The translations under genes and the position numbers were made by a program. 64,000 nt of DNA from Capitella teleta (taxonomy: Eukaryota; Annelida; Polychaeta; Capitellidae): contig KB306824.1 in assembly GCA_000328365.1 (NCBI GenBank), positions 411,353-475,352 on the forward strand. The letters are read 5' to 3'. Of this stretch, positions 12,568 through 27,500 are shown piece after piece (position 1 is the first letter of the stretch; each line of letters begins with the position of its first letter). The notes under the pieces are model-generated. The model searched no databases, was not told the origin of the DNA, and saw only the letters and a list, made by a program, of their open reading frames with translations.

Positions 12568-15500
12568 CTTTATTCGACGTGAAATGATGCCATATTTCAT
12601 CTGACTTTGCTCTTCTTCTTGGAGTAAACAACGCCGCATTCTTCGGCTGACGTTTCATGTTTACGAGTGGATGATTTGTTTAAATTCTGCTCTTGTTCGT
12701 TTCGGCGCGTACGAAGCAATGGAAGACCGAGTAATACGTATTCCTTCTTAAAATAACCCGTACACTCAACGCCGTCTCTCTGACTTCCCAATGATGTTGA
12801 AAATATAAAAAATAAAGGGACGTATTTCACTGTGAACAAGAATAGAGTCGGCGTCAATATTCGAATTTCGCCGCCGTGCGACGCGATGAAGAGATGCGCA
12901 GCTGCAGCGGAAACAGCGGCGTTGGGTGTCGGAATGCTCTTTGCCGCCGACACCTCGGCAGCTCAAATCAGTTGGACGTGAATAACTAGATGCTCAGCAA
13001 GTGTCGCCGTTGCGTCACGTAAGCCCTTAAAAGGCCCTTAGTGCCTCCTCTCTCCCCCCCCCCAGCCCATTTCACGAGCATTTGCGTTTGCACAATACAG
13101 AGTGGTGTCGATTTAATGTCAGCATACAGTCTAAAAGCCGCTTTGCCTCGTAATACCACAGAACGCCCGACGGCAGCCATGTCTGCGATCTGATTCAAAT
13201 GCGGGCGATGATTGCGTAGGAATTATGACTGTTAGGGGATGACGTCACGAACAATGGCTTATTAGTTTCCATGCTGACGACACCTAATTAAAATATTTCA
13301 CCGTCGACACATTAGCCTCAGGTGCTTCTCCTGCGGACGGCTAATTCCTGATTATGTCATGCTTAGCCTCTGCAAAGAGGCCCGCTGGCCAGCAAGCCCC
13401 TCCCCCTTCTCCCCGCGCATGCGTACAAGTGTTTATGACGCGCATTCCGCGACCTGCATGCAGTTCTCTCTTGCTTTCAACGCTCTCGCTTCTCCTTGTC
13501 GCACTCCTTGAAGAATAAAAGCAGTGATTTATGTGCTAAAAGTTTGTTATGAAAGGAAATAAAAGTCATTGAGACGTGTTGAAGAGCGCAGGTGCCGCAT
13601 TCGAACATTTCTCCGATTCAAATTCGCTACCTGCCAATGCACGCAGCAGCAGCCCAAGCACCCGTAACCTGTTGATATTTTTTTTCCCATGAATGTTTTC
13701 CTCGTTTAATGATCTCTTTGCTTTTGTTGAATAATGATCATTCGTGCGTGATTCAGGTGAAGCAGTTTGTTTTGCATTCAGATAGAAATCTCACGCGGAA
13801 TATAATCACATGTTGTCAGCTCAAGACGTTTATCTCTCGAGCGCATCGTCCGTCTGGCCCCCACCCCACCTCGACCCTAGGGCCGCGTACTCCTCGCACC
13901 CCCGGGCCAAATGCTCCATGAGTGAGCGCGAAATTTTTCGCAGCAGACGATCGGTGAATGGTGTACCATTAGGAAATGATCACCTTGCGAAAAGACATAA
14001 TGACGGCCTTGCAAACAAGACATATGGAAGGAATGATGAGCCGAGAGACCCGCTCGTCTCCAATTACCCCGAGAAAGTAGCATTTGGAAATCGGCGTCTT
14101 GGGTTTCGCCGCAGCAGCTGTCGGGCGGCGGGCGGAGCTGCCTAACGAAACTTCCTAATGAGGTCCTGGCGACGGTGCGGCAGTAGGCCCCCTCCGGCTA
14201 GCATCTTCATCTGCGGGAACCTCCCCCTCAAACCCACGTCCGCCCATTTCGCGTTCAAATAACTCTTTATCAAACGCTAACAGGAGAAGTCGGCTGTCAG
14301 TCGATCGCGTCGCTTCTGGGTTTGCGAGCTTCTCTAAATCGAGGGACAGAGGAAATTCTTCAATTTATTCAATTTCCTGTTTGAGAGGGAGAGAGGGAGA
14401 GGTGGCATTTTGAAGAGGTCCTCGTTGCTGCTCAGCGCATTTCTCCCTTCGACCACTTGACTGCTCCTACGCTTCTCTATTCTCTGATCCTCAAAAGGTT
14501 CGCTCTCCAAACTTTGCGCCAATCAGCGCTCGCCTGTCAGAGCTGCCTTGCCATATATGGAGGTGGGCGCACCATTTGCAGCAGTCCGGTGTGAAGCTGT
14601 GTGAGAAAACACCTGGCCAGCAGCGCTGTCCAGCGTAGAAGTGGACATTGTGTGGACGCGACGATTTTTCTGCTGCGTTGCCTCCGCTGACACATCGATG
14701 CGCGCACTGAAATCGAAACTAAAAGAGCAAAAACAATCTCAGCGTCTCACATCAAAACCCAGCGCACGAAGCCATCGCCGGCCATTCGTACTTGTGAAGA
14801 TGGGCGTCAAGACTTGGGCCAGCGTTGAAGACGTGACGGGTGTTTTCGTGCAAATGTGGAGCCGCACCAAGGGTCTGGTTCAGCACCAGCAACATGCAGC
14901 AGCAGCAGCAGCAGCGGAAAAAGACCAAGCACTTGTTTCCGGTTCCGTTCAGGGATTCCAAGCACGGCACTTATTTGCATGTCCGGCGCGGATCGGAGTC
15001 TTCGCTCGACGACGCCTCGTCCTCCGACGATGACGTCACCGATCACGACGTCAGCGACGACGAAGACGACCTTCACTCGGATTATTTAGATCTGTCCGTA
15101 GAAGGTGAGCGTTGATTGGCCCATTGCATGCGATCAATTCGGATGATGTTCAATAATTCATCGGGATTTTGTTCTTCTTTCCATAAAAGCTTATGATTTG
15201 AATATTTTTGGTTGGCTATTTAATCAGTATGGTTTGTGTGATTTTCTGTCTTTTGTTTTATCAGTTCAAAATGAGGAAGATCGCCTCCTCAATTGTGCCT
15301 CATAATGAGATGCGGGACACAGGGACCTTCCTATTATGAGGGACCTCCTTATTCCTATTCCTTTCCCTTTTATCTCAGTCTCCGTTTGTCCTCTTATTGT
15401 TTTCCTCCAAACAGACTTCATTTCTCTCCTTCATATCTTCTTCCGATCGCAACCTTTTTACTTTGAAGTGATTCAACCGATTTCTTATTTCACGTGCGTT

Positions 15501-18500
15501 GTAACCCAATGCCTCGTGCCCTTTGCATTAGCGACGTCTCTATGCTCTCTCTCCATTCTCTCGCCGCTCCAATCCCAAACGCAAAATCCCTTCTAATTTG
15601 ATCCGAGAGCAAAGCCGACTCAAAAAGGTAGACATGCCGCATTCGGCCAACGTGTTTGTTCATCGTAAACACTCGAGCAATCGCTGCTGTTGAGATGCAT
15701 GCTGTACTCACACCTGCCTCCTCCTCCTCCACCTCCACCTCATCACCTGCCTTCATTTTCGTTCTCTACAAATACACTAATTAGTGAGTGATGTCGTTTA
15801 ATTAGCACACTTCCGTTGCGGCCGGTGTTTCTAATCAGGCGCAGTTCCGATGAATGAAGAATCGGTCGTCTGTGAGTGAACACTGCTAATCACAGGGCTC
15901 ATTGCTCATTCACCCTTTCAGACTTCCAGCTGCATTGCATCCCTGTCATTAAACGCAGTTCTGCTAATTGCGTGGATATTAAAACTCCACGATTTATGCT
16001 CACAATAAACGCGCCGCAGCACATATAATGTATGTGGTATATGCACATATAGCAGTGAATGCATTCGCCGTGCGCCTCTTCATTCGGACATTGACTTGTG
16101 CTGAATGCTTTATGATTAACTTCGTGGCCTCGCATCACCCTCAGCCGCTTTTAAAAGCAAACAAAATCAAATGTCAACATCGTCTCTTAACTAAGTCAAC
16201 TTTGAACTTCATCTTATGAGGAGAGAAAAAAAAAAACCTTTTTAGCCTCGTCGTTATATTTTGAATTGATGCGGATTTTTGAATTTCACTTCTTCGATTT
16301 CTTCTTTTTTTTCTTTTTTCTTTCTGGGATTGAGGTGTTGCCGGCGTTAAGTGCGATTAAGTCACGTCGCTTCGTTAAGCCGCTTGCGTGCATTCGGCCG
16401 CATTACGCTCGCTCTTTAAGCGCATCTTAACACATAAACATGTCAGCTCTGCAAGTCTATATATCGAAATCTTGCCTGTTTGTCAAGAATTCAAGATCGA
16501 CTGAGATGTTGTCATAAAGAGGTCTGTTGTGACGATTTATGACGTCGCTCTTAAGCGCACAATCGCCGCTTCGTTTTTACGGCGCCCATGTAGACAGCAC
16601 CCCCCCCCCCCTCGCTTCCGACATTCCCTGATCCCGTGGACGTGCCGACGCGTCGAACCCGCCTCCTCGATCGGTCGCTCGCTGGCAGGTCAATCTCGTA
16701 AATCGCCGGTCTGTGTCCAGTGCATGGACATCGCTGCTTGACCGCATCATTGTGCTGGTGTGATCGGGACTTGTAATGGCCAGATTACCGGCTGAGAGGA
16801 GGTTCCGGGGATGCTCCCTGTGCCTCCTCGTGACATGATGCATGGCTTCATGCGTATCTCTGCATCAGTGCAGAGGACATTGAGCTAACAGGCGCCACGC
16901 ACCCTGCGAAAATCGTCGCCGAATTCTCCATTTCAATTATTGCATTTCCATAGAATGAAACACCTAAACTGAAAGAAGTGAGAGTCGGGAGCAGAAGTTA
17001 ATCGAAATCGCTTTCTTCGCTGATTCGGCGTCTGAATTTATGGCCGGCGAATGAGCTCTCTTCTTCTCATCAACTGAATTCGACACCGGACCACGTGACC
17101 TTCAAAGAGCAGAGGCGAACATTAATTTCACCTCTGAGCAAATTGATTTTATTTTTAAATTCCATTCCAAGTTATGAGTTTTTACGACGGAGCTACACGG
17201 CCGCCAGATGGCGCTGCTAGCCGAGAGATTCTCCTGCTTATTTTCTCATCCTTTTCTCTGCTTATTTCTCATCCTTTTCTCGCTGGTTCTGCAGCTGACG
17301 CTTTTTTGAAATCGCTGCCGATGACGATGCGTGGTCGACATTAGCATTCGAAAGGGGGGCTGAATGAGCACCGCATATAATGAGTACTTGAGCGCTGAAG
17401 TGGTGTCCTCTAAGACGACCCTTCTATCTACACGCCTCCTCTCTTTCATTCTCCTCTCTCCTCTCCCGCTGCTCACAGAAGAAAAGCAGAAGATTTGAAT
17501 GAAATATCACCGTGGTGCCATGGTGCTGCAGGCCCATGTGCAGGCAACTCTGCCCCTCCCCTTCCCCTGCCGCATGCATCTTCCCTCCTTTCCTTTCTTC
17601 CCTCGTCTTGACATCTTCGTCCGCTGGGTGCATTTTTCCCCCTCTACTTGTACACGTGACATTTTTATGGGCGGCCATGCAAGTGTACAGCGCCATTCTG
17701 CGTGTACTGCAAAGTGCTGTGGCTGCGCTGAATGCGACTGGTTGTCGCGAGTGGAATATGCTGAAATTCACCAACGGTGACATTCACTAATGCGAATCTC
17801 GCCCCAACTCGCAATTCGAATTTTCATGTTTTTATTATTCTTGTATACGAATATTTTAACTGGTGTTTTTTGTTTTAAGGTTCAAGACGCAAGAACGGAT
17901 TTCGACGCGAGGAGGACAGCCAGCCGCTCAGCAGCGATAAAGTGAGTTAACTCTCATTGATTCGACGAGCAGCGATCGCGCTTTTTTTTTTTCAGTCGGC
18001 GAATGGCGCATTTTTCGCCTGAATTTATCTCGTTCCTTGAGGCGTTTCTCTCGGTTTTTCGCGTAATTTTCCGCTCTGTGCGCTTTCAAGGTGACATCGA
18101 TGGCTTCTTCATCGTTTCTACAATGCGCGCCGACTTCATTAGCGAAGGCTGAGACCATCATCATTCGATCACTCGCGCGCACCGATTTCGGGAGTGAAAA
18201 CATCTGCATTTTCCGAGTGATTCCGTGCGATATACAATAATAACAACGCACTCGTCGTGGAAATATTTTCACGCGCTGCAAGTAGTTTGTTGATGAATGA
18301 ACTCTCGCGAGAAATTGTGAGTTTTCGCGTTAATTGTGTGGCGTTGATTAAATCAGTTGTGCGAGCGAGCAAAGCACAACAATCGCTTTTGTTGGCTTAA
18401 TTAAGCGCGTCCCCAGTCGATTGCGTCGATCAGCTGCGCGTGATTTCGCGTGATTTCAATCGCCGGTGTCTCGTTGCAGGCGTCTTGCTGAGCTCTTACG

Positions 18501-21500
18501 CGGCGTCTTGCATGTTGCCACACTCGGGGCGTTGCTCTCTGATCGTCTGTAATTTTCGCGCCCCGGGAGCTCGCTGCCCGTCGTGGTCAGAGTGCGTGCT
18601 GCGTATGTGCGAATAAACACCCGTTCCCATTCCGCCTTCAGATGTCATGTACATCGAATGATTGATGGCTGTGGTCACGCCTGTCATAATCGGCTTTCCA
18701 TAATCATAAAATGCACACATCACCTGCCGCTTACCATAAACCCCATCGCCGCGAATGACCATTGACCCACTGAGTTTCATTTCGATCGCGCATGTTTCTT
18801 GACCAAGTCTATGTTTCTTAGCATTATTTTGTGAGTTATGGATGATTCGAGAACAACCAATGGCCGCCACGCGCTGCGTCATTCGTGGCGCGCGTCATCT
18901 GTTGTAAAAACACAATTAGAAGCAATCCTTTGAGGCAACAATTCGCTTTCACTTAAATTTAACCATTAATTAACTCAATTCGAGATGAGGGCGCGTTGAA
19001 GAAGTTCTCCTCGAGTGCTGCATGCCGGTTCGGTTTGAGCTGGGTGACGTCATCTCTTTGATGTCGATTGAGATGTCCGAATGAAGAAGATCAGCTGTCC
19101 TTTGTCGAACGAGCGCACTTTGCTCCCATTGTGGGCGTTTATTGTGCTTGTTCGACAACATTACGTGATGAAAATACGATCTACTTTTATTGCTTCGATG
19201 ATTGATAAAAATGTCGGTTTCGTTTTAAGCCTCTTTCATATTTTAACAACTTCTCTTCGCACGTGGGTGACGCGCATGCGTAGTCGGTGCTGTAATTGGA
19301 CATTTGTGCTGTCGCATCTCACACCATCCGTTTTATGGTGTTTTTCTGAATTAGAGATCACATCATGACCACAACAGCGGACCTCCGTCGCAGCTGCAAA
19401 ACCGCCTCCGTTCAGCCGCTATTAGCCAACGCCGCTCTGTGATCTTCTTAATTCGATTTCGTTTTGAGCAGAATTTCGCGTGCATAGATTTGTTTTCTTG
19501 CAAGTATGCAAGTTTGGTGTCTTCGCCAAGTTTGCAAGGCAGTGTCATCGCTCACCGATGCAGCACCGTCATTGCGCCATCATCCTGCCGTCATAATGCC
19601 GTCATAATGCCGTATACACAATGGCTCTGCTTGTGGCCGTGTCGCGGGGTCTGTTCGCCGGCCATGATTCAGCTACTTGTTGCAGTCTTCAGCGTTCAAT
19701 GCTCGCCTGTCAACTTCGCACATCTGCTGCTCGATCAGTGGGAAGATCGAAGCAGTCTTCGCCGGCCAATTATTTGGCCCACTTGCTTTGTGATTCGAAG
19801 CTTGTGGCCGCGTGTTCGAGCGCTGATCGGGGCCAGTAATTTGACAGAAGGGGCGCAGCGAGAGGGCGTCAAAGGCACACAACCGACGAGTCAATGCCTC
19901 TTCATTGCCCGACCCACGGGTCAGAGGCGACCCCCACATCTGGCGACCCCCCCCGCACTTCAAAGGCGCCGCCGCCACCGAGCGCGCCGTCACTCGCAAC
20001 AGGCAGGCAACAAGCTCTTTGCAGCTTTTTTATCGCTCCCTTTCGGAGTTATTCATGAACACGTAATTCAATTTCTTCCGAGCAACTTGCACTTCTAGGT
20101 TTTTATAGGGGTTTTATTAATCCCAGTGGATTACTTTTGAATTTTTTAATCGCTTCTTCAGTTCGTTCGTGCGTTCTCTCGTCGAGTCGTTGTCGTTCGT
20201 GCTTTTTTTCTGAATCGCGGTCTTTTGTCAGCAGTCATAACGCACCTGTTCTGAATCATAACGTTACTTTTGTGCGTTATGATTTCACTGGCTCACGCTG
20301 TCCGTTCCGGGCGCATTGACGCAATGCTAAACCGGCGCGGAATGCGTAATGCATGCTCATCGGAGCTGTTGCGTCACTTTATCAATCCAGATTATTTTGT
20401 GCGCAAACCTCTGCAAGTGTACGCGCCGTGACTCGGCTGGGAGTTCCGCTGATGTTGCAATTGGAAGTGCGCCGTGGATCAGCCAGCGCCGACTGTTATC
20501 GCTGGCGGCGGATAACGCTTGTTATCTGCTGCGCTTTTGCCGCGTGTTCATTCGACCAACGCCCGTCCGTCGTGAAGCAAGAAGCGCCGAGCGGCCGACG
20601 CCAGAACCTCGCTCTCCTCCGTTCGACGTGGTTGTCAGATGACCTTTTGAGCTGTGACCCCTGACCTGGACGACGCGCTGCAGGTGGACGACGCCTCGCA
20701 CAACGTCGATGGCGTCCAACGCGGCACCCCCTCCTGCTCCTGTCGTGTCTGATCGCCTAGAAATGGTTGGTTGTTGATCTGTTTGTGGTTTAATTAGCGG
20801 GTGCACAGTGCGCAGGCGCGTGTAATTCTGTGCGGCCGATGTACACCTGAGAGCAGACGTGTTTGTTTGTTGAGGCAACCAATTAGCTCCGCAGCAGTCT
20901 CGCGGTCATTCAACCCAACATTAATGTGGTATGAGGCCCGACATTTCTCAGCATTCGCCATTCAGTTTGTGGGGGTCTGATGCGGTTCGAGATGACCCTC
21001 CTCCCTCCCCCACCCCGCCGTTCATCTGTTTTGAGGATGACGCTCCAGCGAAACGAGATTTACAGCGTCTGCCCCTGGCGCATCTTGAACTTACAAAGGT
21101 CACAAGACCAACAACGTCCTCTCCTGCACCCCGTGTGTTTTCCTGAAGTTGTTCCGAAGCTGCTGCACTATGCGAGCCTTCTCAAATGAGTGGGGAAATT
21201 TTGTGAGAATTTTTCCCCCATTTGAAACAAGTGACTCGTTAGCTTTGTCTCTTCTTCAAGGTCGAAATTGGTTGCCATGGCAGCCATGTTCTACGACTCT
21301 CCCGTCGAGTTTTTGAGCTGCCCTTGTACAATATATACGAGCGCGTGTGTGTATATTAGATCTTAGCTCCCTTTATGCTCACTTGAGCGCGTTGTGTGTT
21401 TATGCAATAGTTTACCGCATCGAGGGTTGTTCTGCTTCGAGGCAGAGGTGTTGGTAAACAGCACGTTATCTCTTCTGTTTAGGGGCGTGGCTCTCCCTCG

Positions 21501-24500
21501 CTGCTCATCCGTCCACAAGAGACAACCGCGCATGCGCCGAAACGATACTTGATCGAAAGCAGTGCCGTTTGATATGACCTGGTTGCACCTGTACATTACC
21601 GCACACGGTGCGAGTATCGCGTAATTGCACTCTGGAAATACGAGCCGAGTCGTTTATCGACACGCTGCCTGTGTTGTTCTCGTCGGGTTCGATTTCAGCA
21701 GTTTTCGTTCGCTTTGTTTTGCTGTTTACTTTTCTGTCAGTCAGCGTTGACTTGCAAGTTGGAAGAAACACCATTCTGCAATATACATGTAACATGCATA
21801 TGACGCGTCGATGCGTCTCAACTGATTTGAGATGTGACCTTTGACCCCGTTCATTCCTGGTTTCCATCTCATCTGCTGCCTCAGAAACATGCATACAGCG
21901 TCCACCTGGGGGCCCTCTCTCTGACAGGGCTCATTCCCTCGCGACCTCTCAATCCGTGGGGGTCATCATAGTTCACTGAACTCAGCTGGTGTTGGGCTCA
22001 CTTCGGTCGCACGCCTCCCTGTCACGTGCTTCACTAGGGCTGCCACGATGCCCCGATTCAAGATCCGAATCGATCTCTCGGCGCCGGGCGTATTTCCGAT
22101 TGTATCTTGTGTGAACTTCATTGCGGCCGTTTGGATTTTGTTTGTTGCATAACAGTCATAAAAGTCACGTCATCGCATTTGGTTGTAAATATAAACTGTC
22201 CTCAGCTAATTCAAAGGGAGTTCAAAAGAGATTAACGGATTAGCAGATCCCATGAGGAGCAGTCTCCTCCGACGTTCACTCTGCGACGTTTCGCTCCGTG
22301 AATATTAATTCCGAAATCAGTTCTTTCTCGATTGTTAACCGCGCGAAGTTTCGTTGACGCATGACTCGATTGAGTCGGACGTCGCTTGGGAGTATTTGAG
22401 ACCTGAGCCATTGGCTTTCTGCCAGGATTCTTTTTTTATTTACCCGATAAAACCCAGCGGCGGACATCTTGCTCTCATTCCTGGAATACTCAACTCGCAA
22501 TATACGAGCCAAGGCTAGAAGGGAGTACTGCGGCAGTATTCCTAATCTGTGAGATTAGATACAGTGCGAGTGGAGAACGTGGTTGCTGCGGAAGGAATCG
22601 CGGACTGCATGAAATCGGTTCGTTCTTGTTTCTCTTATCTCGTGGCAGTTCACTCGGCCACCGTTTCCAGTTGGCGGCGTTGCAGTCGTTGTTAACCCCC
22701 CCCCCCATCCCTCCACTCGAGAGGAAGCAGCGACCACCGACAGGGCCAGGGGCTGTTCTCATCTGACTTCATAAAAATGTTTGCTTTGAAAGAAGATTCG
22801 CAGCCGCTGGCTCGCTGGGGAGGGGGGGGGGAGCAGCAATTTGCCAATTAACCTTGCATCCCGTGCAGCATCCCTTCGATGATCCCTTGCCCTTCGCTCC
22901 CTCTCTCTGTTTTGCCCCAACCCCCCCCCCCCCCCCTATGTCACCGGTGATCCGTACGCCAAGTCATCCCGTTTAAGTCATGTGATTGAGCAAAGTTGTT
23001 CTTACACACCTCCAGCCAGGAAGTAACGTTGCGTATTGCTGAATAGGGATCTTGCTTCCGTCGAATGCTGTAACTGTGTACGTGATGACATCATGATGAT
23101 GATGTCGGTTACCTGTACCGCCAGCATTCCACACAGACCCCCCCCCCCCCCCCCCGCAGTCATCCCTGACTGAGCGGCGGCGACGCAGCGCACCGCGTGC
23201 AGCCGCCATCGCTGAGGGAGTAGGTCGTGAAATGTTTCGCATTCCTGTCTCCATTTCAATGGCGGATGTTGACCTAGATCTGCGTTGTCGCTGTCCTCTC
23301 GTCGCACGCCGCGTTCTCTGGATTAAGCATTCATGCTGCAGGTGAATTCAAACCGTCGTTCGTCTTCTGTCGTGTGTTGTGTGCGTTTGCTTTCTCTTGC
23401 GTGTTGCACGGACGCATTCAATGCGAGTACTTGCACCAAGTATACACACTCGCCATTCGCCGTCTTGACTGCCGAGTGTTGCGAGCACAGAAAAATTGCA
23501 TGTATCGGAGGCGCTCATTTTTTTCTCTCTCTCTCGAGAAGAGAGTCAAAAAGTGCTCTGAACACGTGTCTCTCAGCTTCTCCGTGCACTTGAGCTTCAT
23601 TACGGACGAGATCTGTTCAGGCTCAGATCGACGACGTCTTCTGTGACCGTCGTCTTTTGTGATTGTCGTCTTCTGTGACGTCTTCTCCATCGGCTTCCTC
23701 CTCGCTTGGGTTCGTGATTAATGCTGTTCTTGATCTCTCTGATCTTGTTTGGGGTAAATAACCGCGAAACCCCGACCTTGTGATCCCGCTGACTGTTATC
23801 CTTGAGCTGTCTTTATCTGCATCAAGTTCATCAACTTCTCCAATAGCTTTTGTACGTTGCCGGAGAACCTGGCATCATAACTCATTTCTCAGTCATAACG
23901 CACTGAACGGCAGCGAACAGAGTCGGTGTGACTGCGTTATGATTCTCTCACTTCTCAGCATAGATGGAGTAATACAATGCTTCTCGATGGATTGTTCTAA
24001 AACTTAGCCTTACAAGTACAACATCAGGGATCTCGCCGGAGCATTATGGTGTATTGATGTGATATATTATACTTTTTATTCTTTGTTTATATTATATGTG
24101 TTACATATGATTAGTTTCTATTCACTGTGTGGTAGTCGGGCATACATGTGTACTAGACTACTAGTATACATAAATGGTCATGTCCTGGTATTCGGCTGTA
24201 TATGTCAGCTGAACCTATTTTTATCTACCGTATTTGAAATGTTCTTTAATCAGTTTTCGTTCAAAACGATTCTTATAACAACAACGTGATGTTCTTTTCA
24301 GGTCGGAGTCGATGGCGTTGGCGACCTGACGCTGGCTGAGCTGCAGGAGATGGCCGCCAGGCAGCAGCACCAGATCCAGTCGCAGCAGCATGTTCTCGTC
24401 GCCAAAGAGCAACGCCTCAAGTTCATGCAGCAGCAAGAGCGGCGACACCAGCAGCTGGCCGGCGAGAACGAGCGAGTGCGCAGACTCCGGGAACGCGTCG

Positions 24501-27500
24501 CGATGCAGGAGGCGAAGCTGGGGAAGCTGCGTGCGATGAAGGGAAGAGTTAGCGACGAACAAGGAGCACACGCCAGCCTCAGTGAGTACCCTGTAATGTA
24601 TACTGTCATGTTATGCTTATGCAGCCAATGCATTGTGGAGCTGTTTGTTGATTGAATGTCTCTCGTAAGACGAGATATTTGCCAACAATAAGAAAAAAAA
24701 AAAAAAAAAAAAAAAAAAAGCAGCGAAGCAACGTTGATTGAAAACATTCGTGTTATTCGCTGCTGTGAAGAAGATCAGCGCGGAAGTTGTTTGTGGAATT
24801 ATTTTCGATTTGGTTTCACGGATTTTGTCGTATCGCAGCAGCAGGATATCCCGATCTGAAGTACTCTTTATCTTATCTCACTCGGATTTCTATTATTCTT
24901 CCGTGTGGTTATCTGGAGTGCGTGGTTATACATGTGCAAGAAGTGACCCACTCGCGCTTCTATTCGCAGGGAGGGGGATTCCCGTGACGTATTTTGTTTC
25001 CATAAATAGAGATATCCGTTGACCGTGCGGTGGGGGGGGGGTGGCGGGATATTTTGATGCAACCGAATGATGACGTCATGTTGCTGTGATTCACGCCTGA
25101 ATGCGTGCGTAGTAATACAACACATGTGATGCTATTTATATCCATTCATTAGTTGCGCGTGATTGAAATCTGATTGCACCTTCGCTGTACGTTAGCGTGC
25201 GTGCGTGCGTGGGCGGGATAAACCCGAAGATATCAGCGGAATACGCTCGCACGTGGCCATTACCCCAAAAAATCCCGCTCGTCGCTCGGGGCGTGTGCCG
25301 CTATAAAAGCCATGTTGGCACGAAAAAGCACTTCATCATAATTGTTTATGGCGAATATTGAAGGCTTAAAATCGATGGAAGAGACGAAGAGTAAGATCGC
25401 TCGGTATTTGGGGAAGGGTGCTGCCTCGCAATGCTATGCACGAATCGCCATTTCATTGCGAATCTTTTCAGCCTCCGAACTGGACGCCATCAAGTCGCTG
25501 TTCAGCCAGAAAGAAGAGGAACTCAACGTGGCAGTGTCCAGGGTCGAAGGCCTCACGAAACAACTGGAGGAGCTTCGCAAGGGTTCCACGGTTGCCAAGG
25601 ACAACAGAAATAGCGCTGACCCGGCGTCACAGACAAGCAGCAGCGATCTGGACAAGTTGCGGCAAGAACTTCAGGTGAGTTGATGCGCCAATCGGGCGCT
25701 GATCGTGCGGATGACCTCAATCGCAGTCATTTCGTCCTTGACATTGCTCACTTCCTCGTTTGCCCATCGATCGCCTACTGAAGTCTGTGTGCGTGGCGGG
25801 CGAACGCAGTAGTTATATTAATTAGGCTAATCCCTGCAGCAATAAGGCTGCTTACATTGCACAGCGGCGGCAGTGTTGCGCTATAGGTGGGCGGCACTGT
25901 AGCAGCGGAAGCACAGCTGCTTGTGCGCTGCATGGCGTACCCTTCCTTCATCTGGCTGCCAACCAACGCCGCCAGCCGTACTTGATCGCTTTAACGCTGA
26001 GAACAATCGAGATCGCATTCTGAAGGGGAAGCAATGTTGAAATGCGGGCGTTGCTGCGCTGCATAAGGAAGCATTATTGATTCAACGCTCTCAGAGACAG
26101 CGGCCTGTGTTGAACTGTGTGTTCCGTGTTTCTGCTTGTACGCAATTCCTTTCTGAGCGGAGTCTGCGACTGCAGGAAAACGACGATCACGCACGTTCTG
26201 TGCGTACATCCTCCGTGCGTGACGCTGTCTTCTATTTTTTTTTTCTCTCTCTGCGGACTCGTTTCTGTGCACAGAAGAAATCATCGCCCACCAAACAGAT
26301 CGATTCATTGGTGGATTTGCGTATTTCTGCTTTGTATCGCAATCAAGTGCACGTGTTCTGCCCTAGCGCCATTCCGCTGTGTGTGCGTGTTTGTGTGTGT
26401 GTATGTGTGCTGAATTCAGCATGTTGGCTGTGCATGTCGCTTACCGTCGCTCCGTGCCATCTGCTTAAGAGCGGCCGTTCGCGTTGAGGTATCCGCCGCT
26501 GCCATTCCAGCCTCCCTCGTGTTCTGCGATCGTTGATGGTTTTCCTTTTTCAGATCCGCAACCAAGTCAACAATGAGCAAAACGACCAGCTCATCGTGCA
26601 GCGAGATGCGCTGTCAGGGCGCCAGGCCGAGATGGCCATCATGGACCAGCGAATAGCTCAGCTGCAGCTCCGACTCCGCAACCGCAAATTGCAGCAGCAG
26701 CAGCAGCAGCAGCTGCAGAAGAGCAACATTGCAGCCGTTGAGCCGATCGTGAAGAGCGCCTTCAGTACTGCAAAACAGGACCCGAAATACCAAACACTGC
26801 CGCACAGCATCAAGCTGCCTGGCTCCGAGCAACACTTCAACACAGCACAAAACAACAACAATAACATATCTGAAGACGACATGGCTTACAAGGGGGTGCT
26901 CACCACGCCCATCGTAGGGGGCTCTCAGGTCAGCCCCAACCGCGGCTCATCCAGTCACATCATCAGCAACTTTGCCCCTCGACCGTACGGTGCTAGCTAC
27001 AAAAAAGACAATGCTGCCCCCGCGGCTACCTCTTCAGCTGCATCAGGGCAGCTGCAGCAGCCGCCTGCCTCCGTTCAGTCAGGGCCACCATTCCCAAAGA
27101 CCTCCACCCCTGTGTCTTGTCATGTGTCCGCGCACAGTGCTAATGTGGCCCGTGAACGTGAGGTGTTTATCACAGGGGGCCCCTCCCCTCCCCATGCAGT
27201 GCCTTCTTCCCCTGTCTACTCTTCCTCCACGCGGCCCTCTGCTCCGCCTTCTTACTCAGCGGCCACTCACCGGCTGCCCACGCAGTCTAGTCAGGTCGCC
27301 CCTTCCGACTCTAACGGATACACCGAGACGAGCACTTCGTTTGCGGCGTGCAGTGACCCCAGCAGCCCCCCGTCACCCCCCGCCCCCGTCGCAGACACCT
27401 CGCCTCCTGCCGTCAGCTCAGCGCTGACGGTTCTCATGCAGTCGTCCGCATCTTCTACCTCCCCCACGACAACATCACCCAGCAAGACGTATCGATATGC

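Noticed and set aside
19439-20098. 219-codon open frame in an ASPP intron
   Set aside because: No known domain, no splice support, low-complexity basic tail; typical of chance open frames in CpG-rich DNA.
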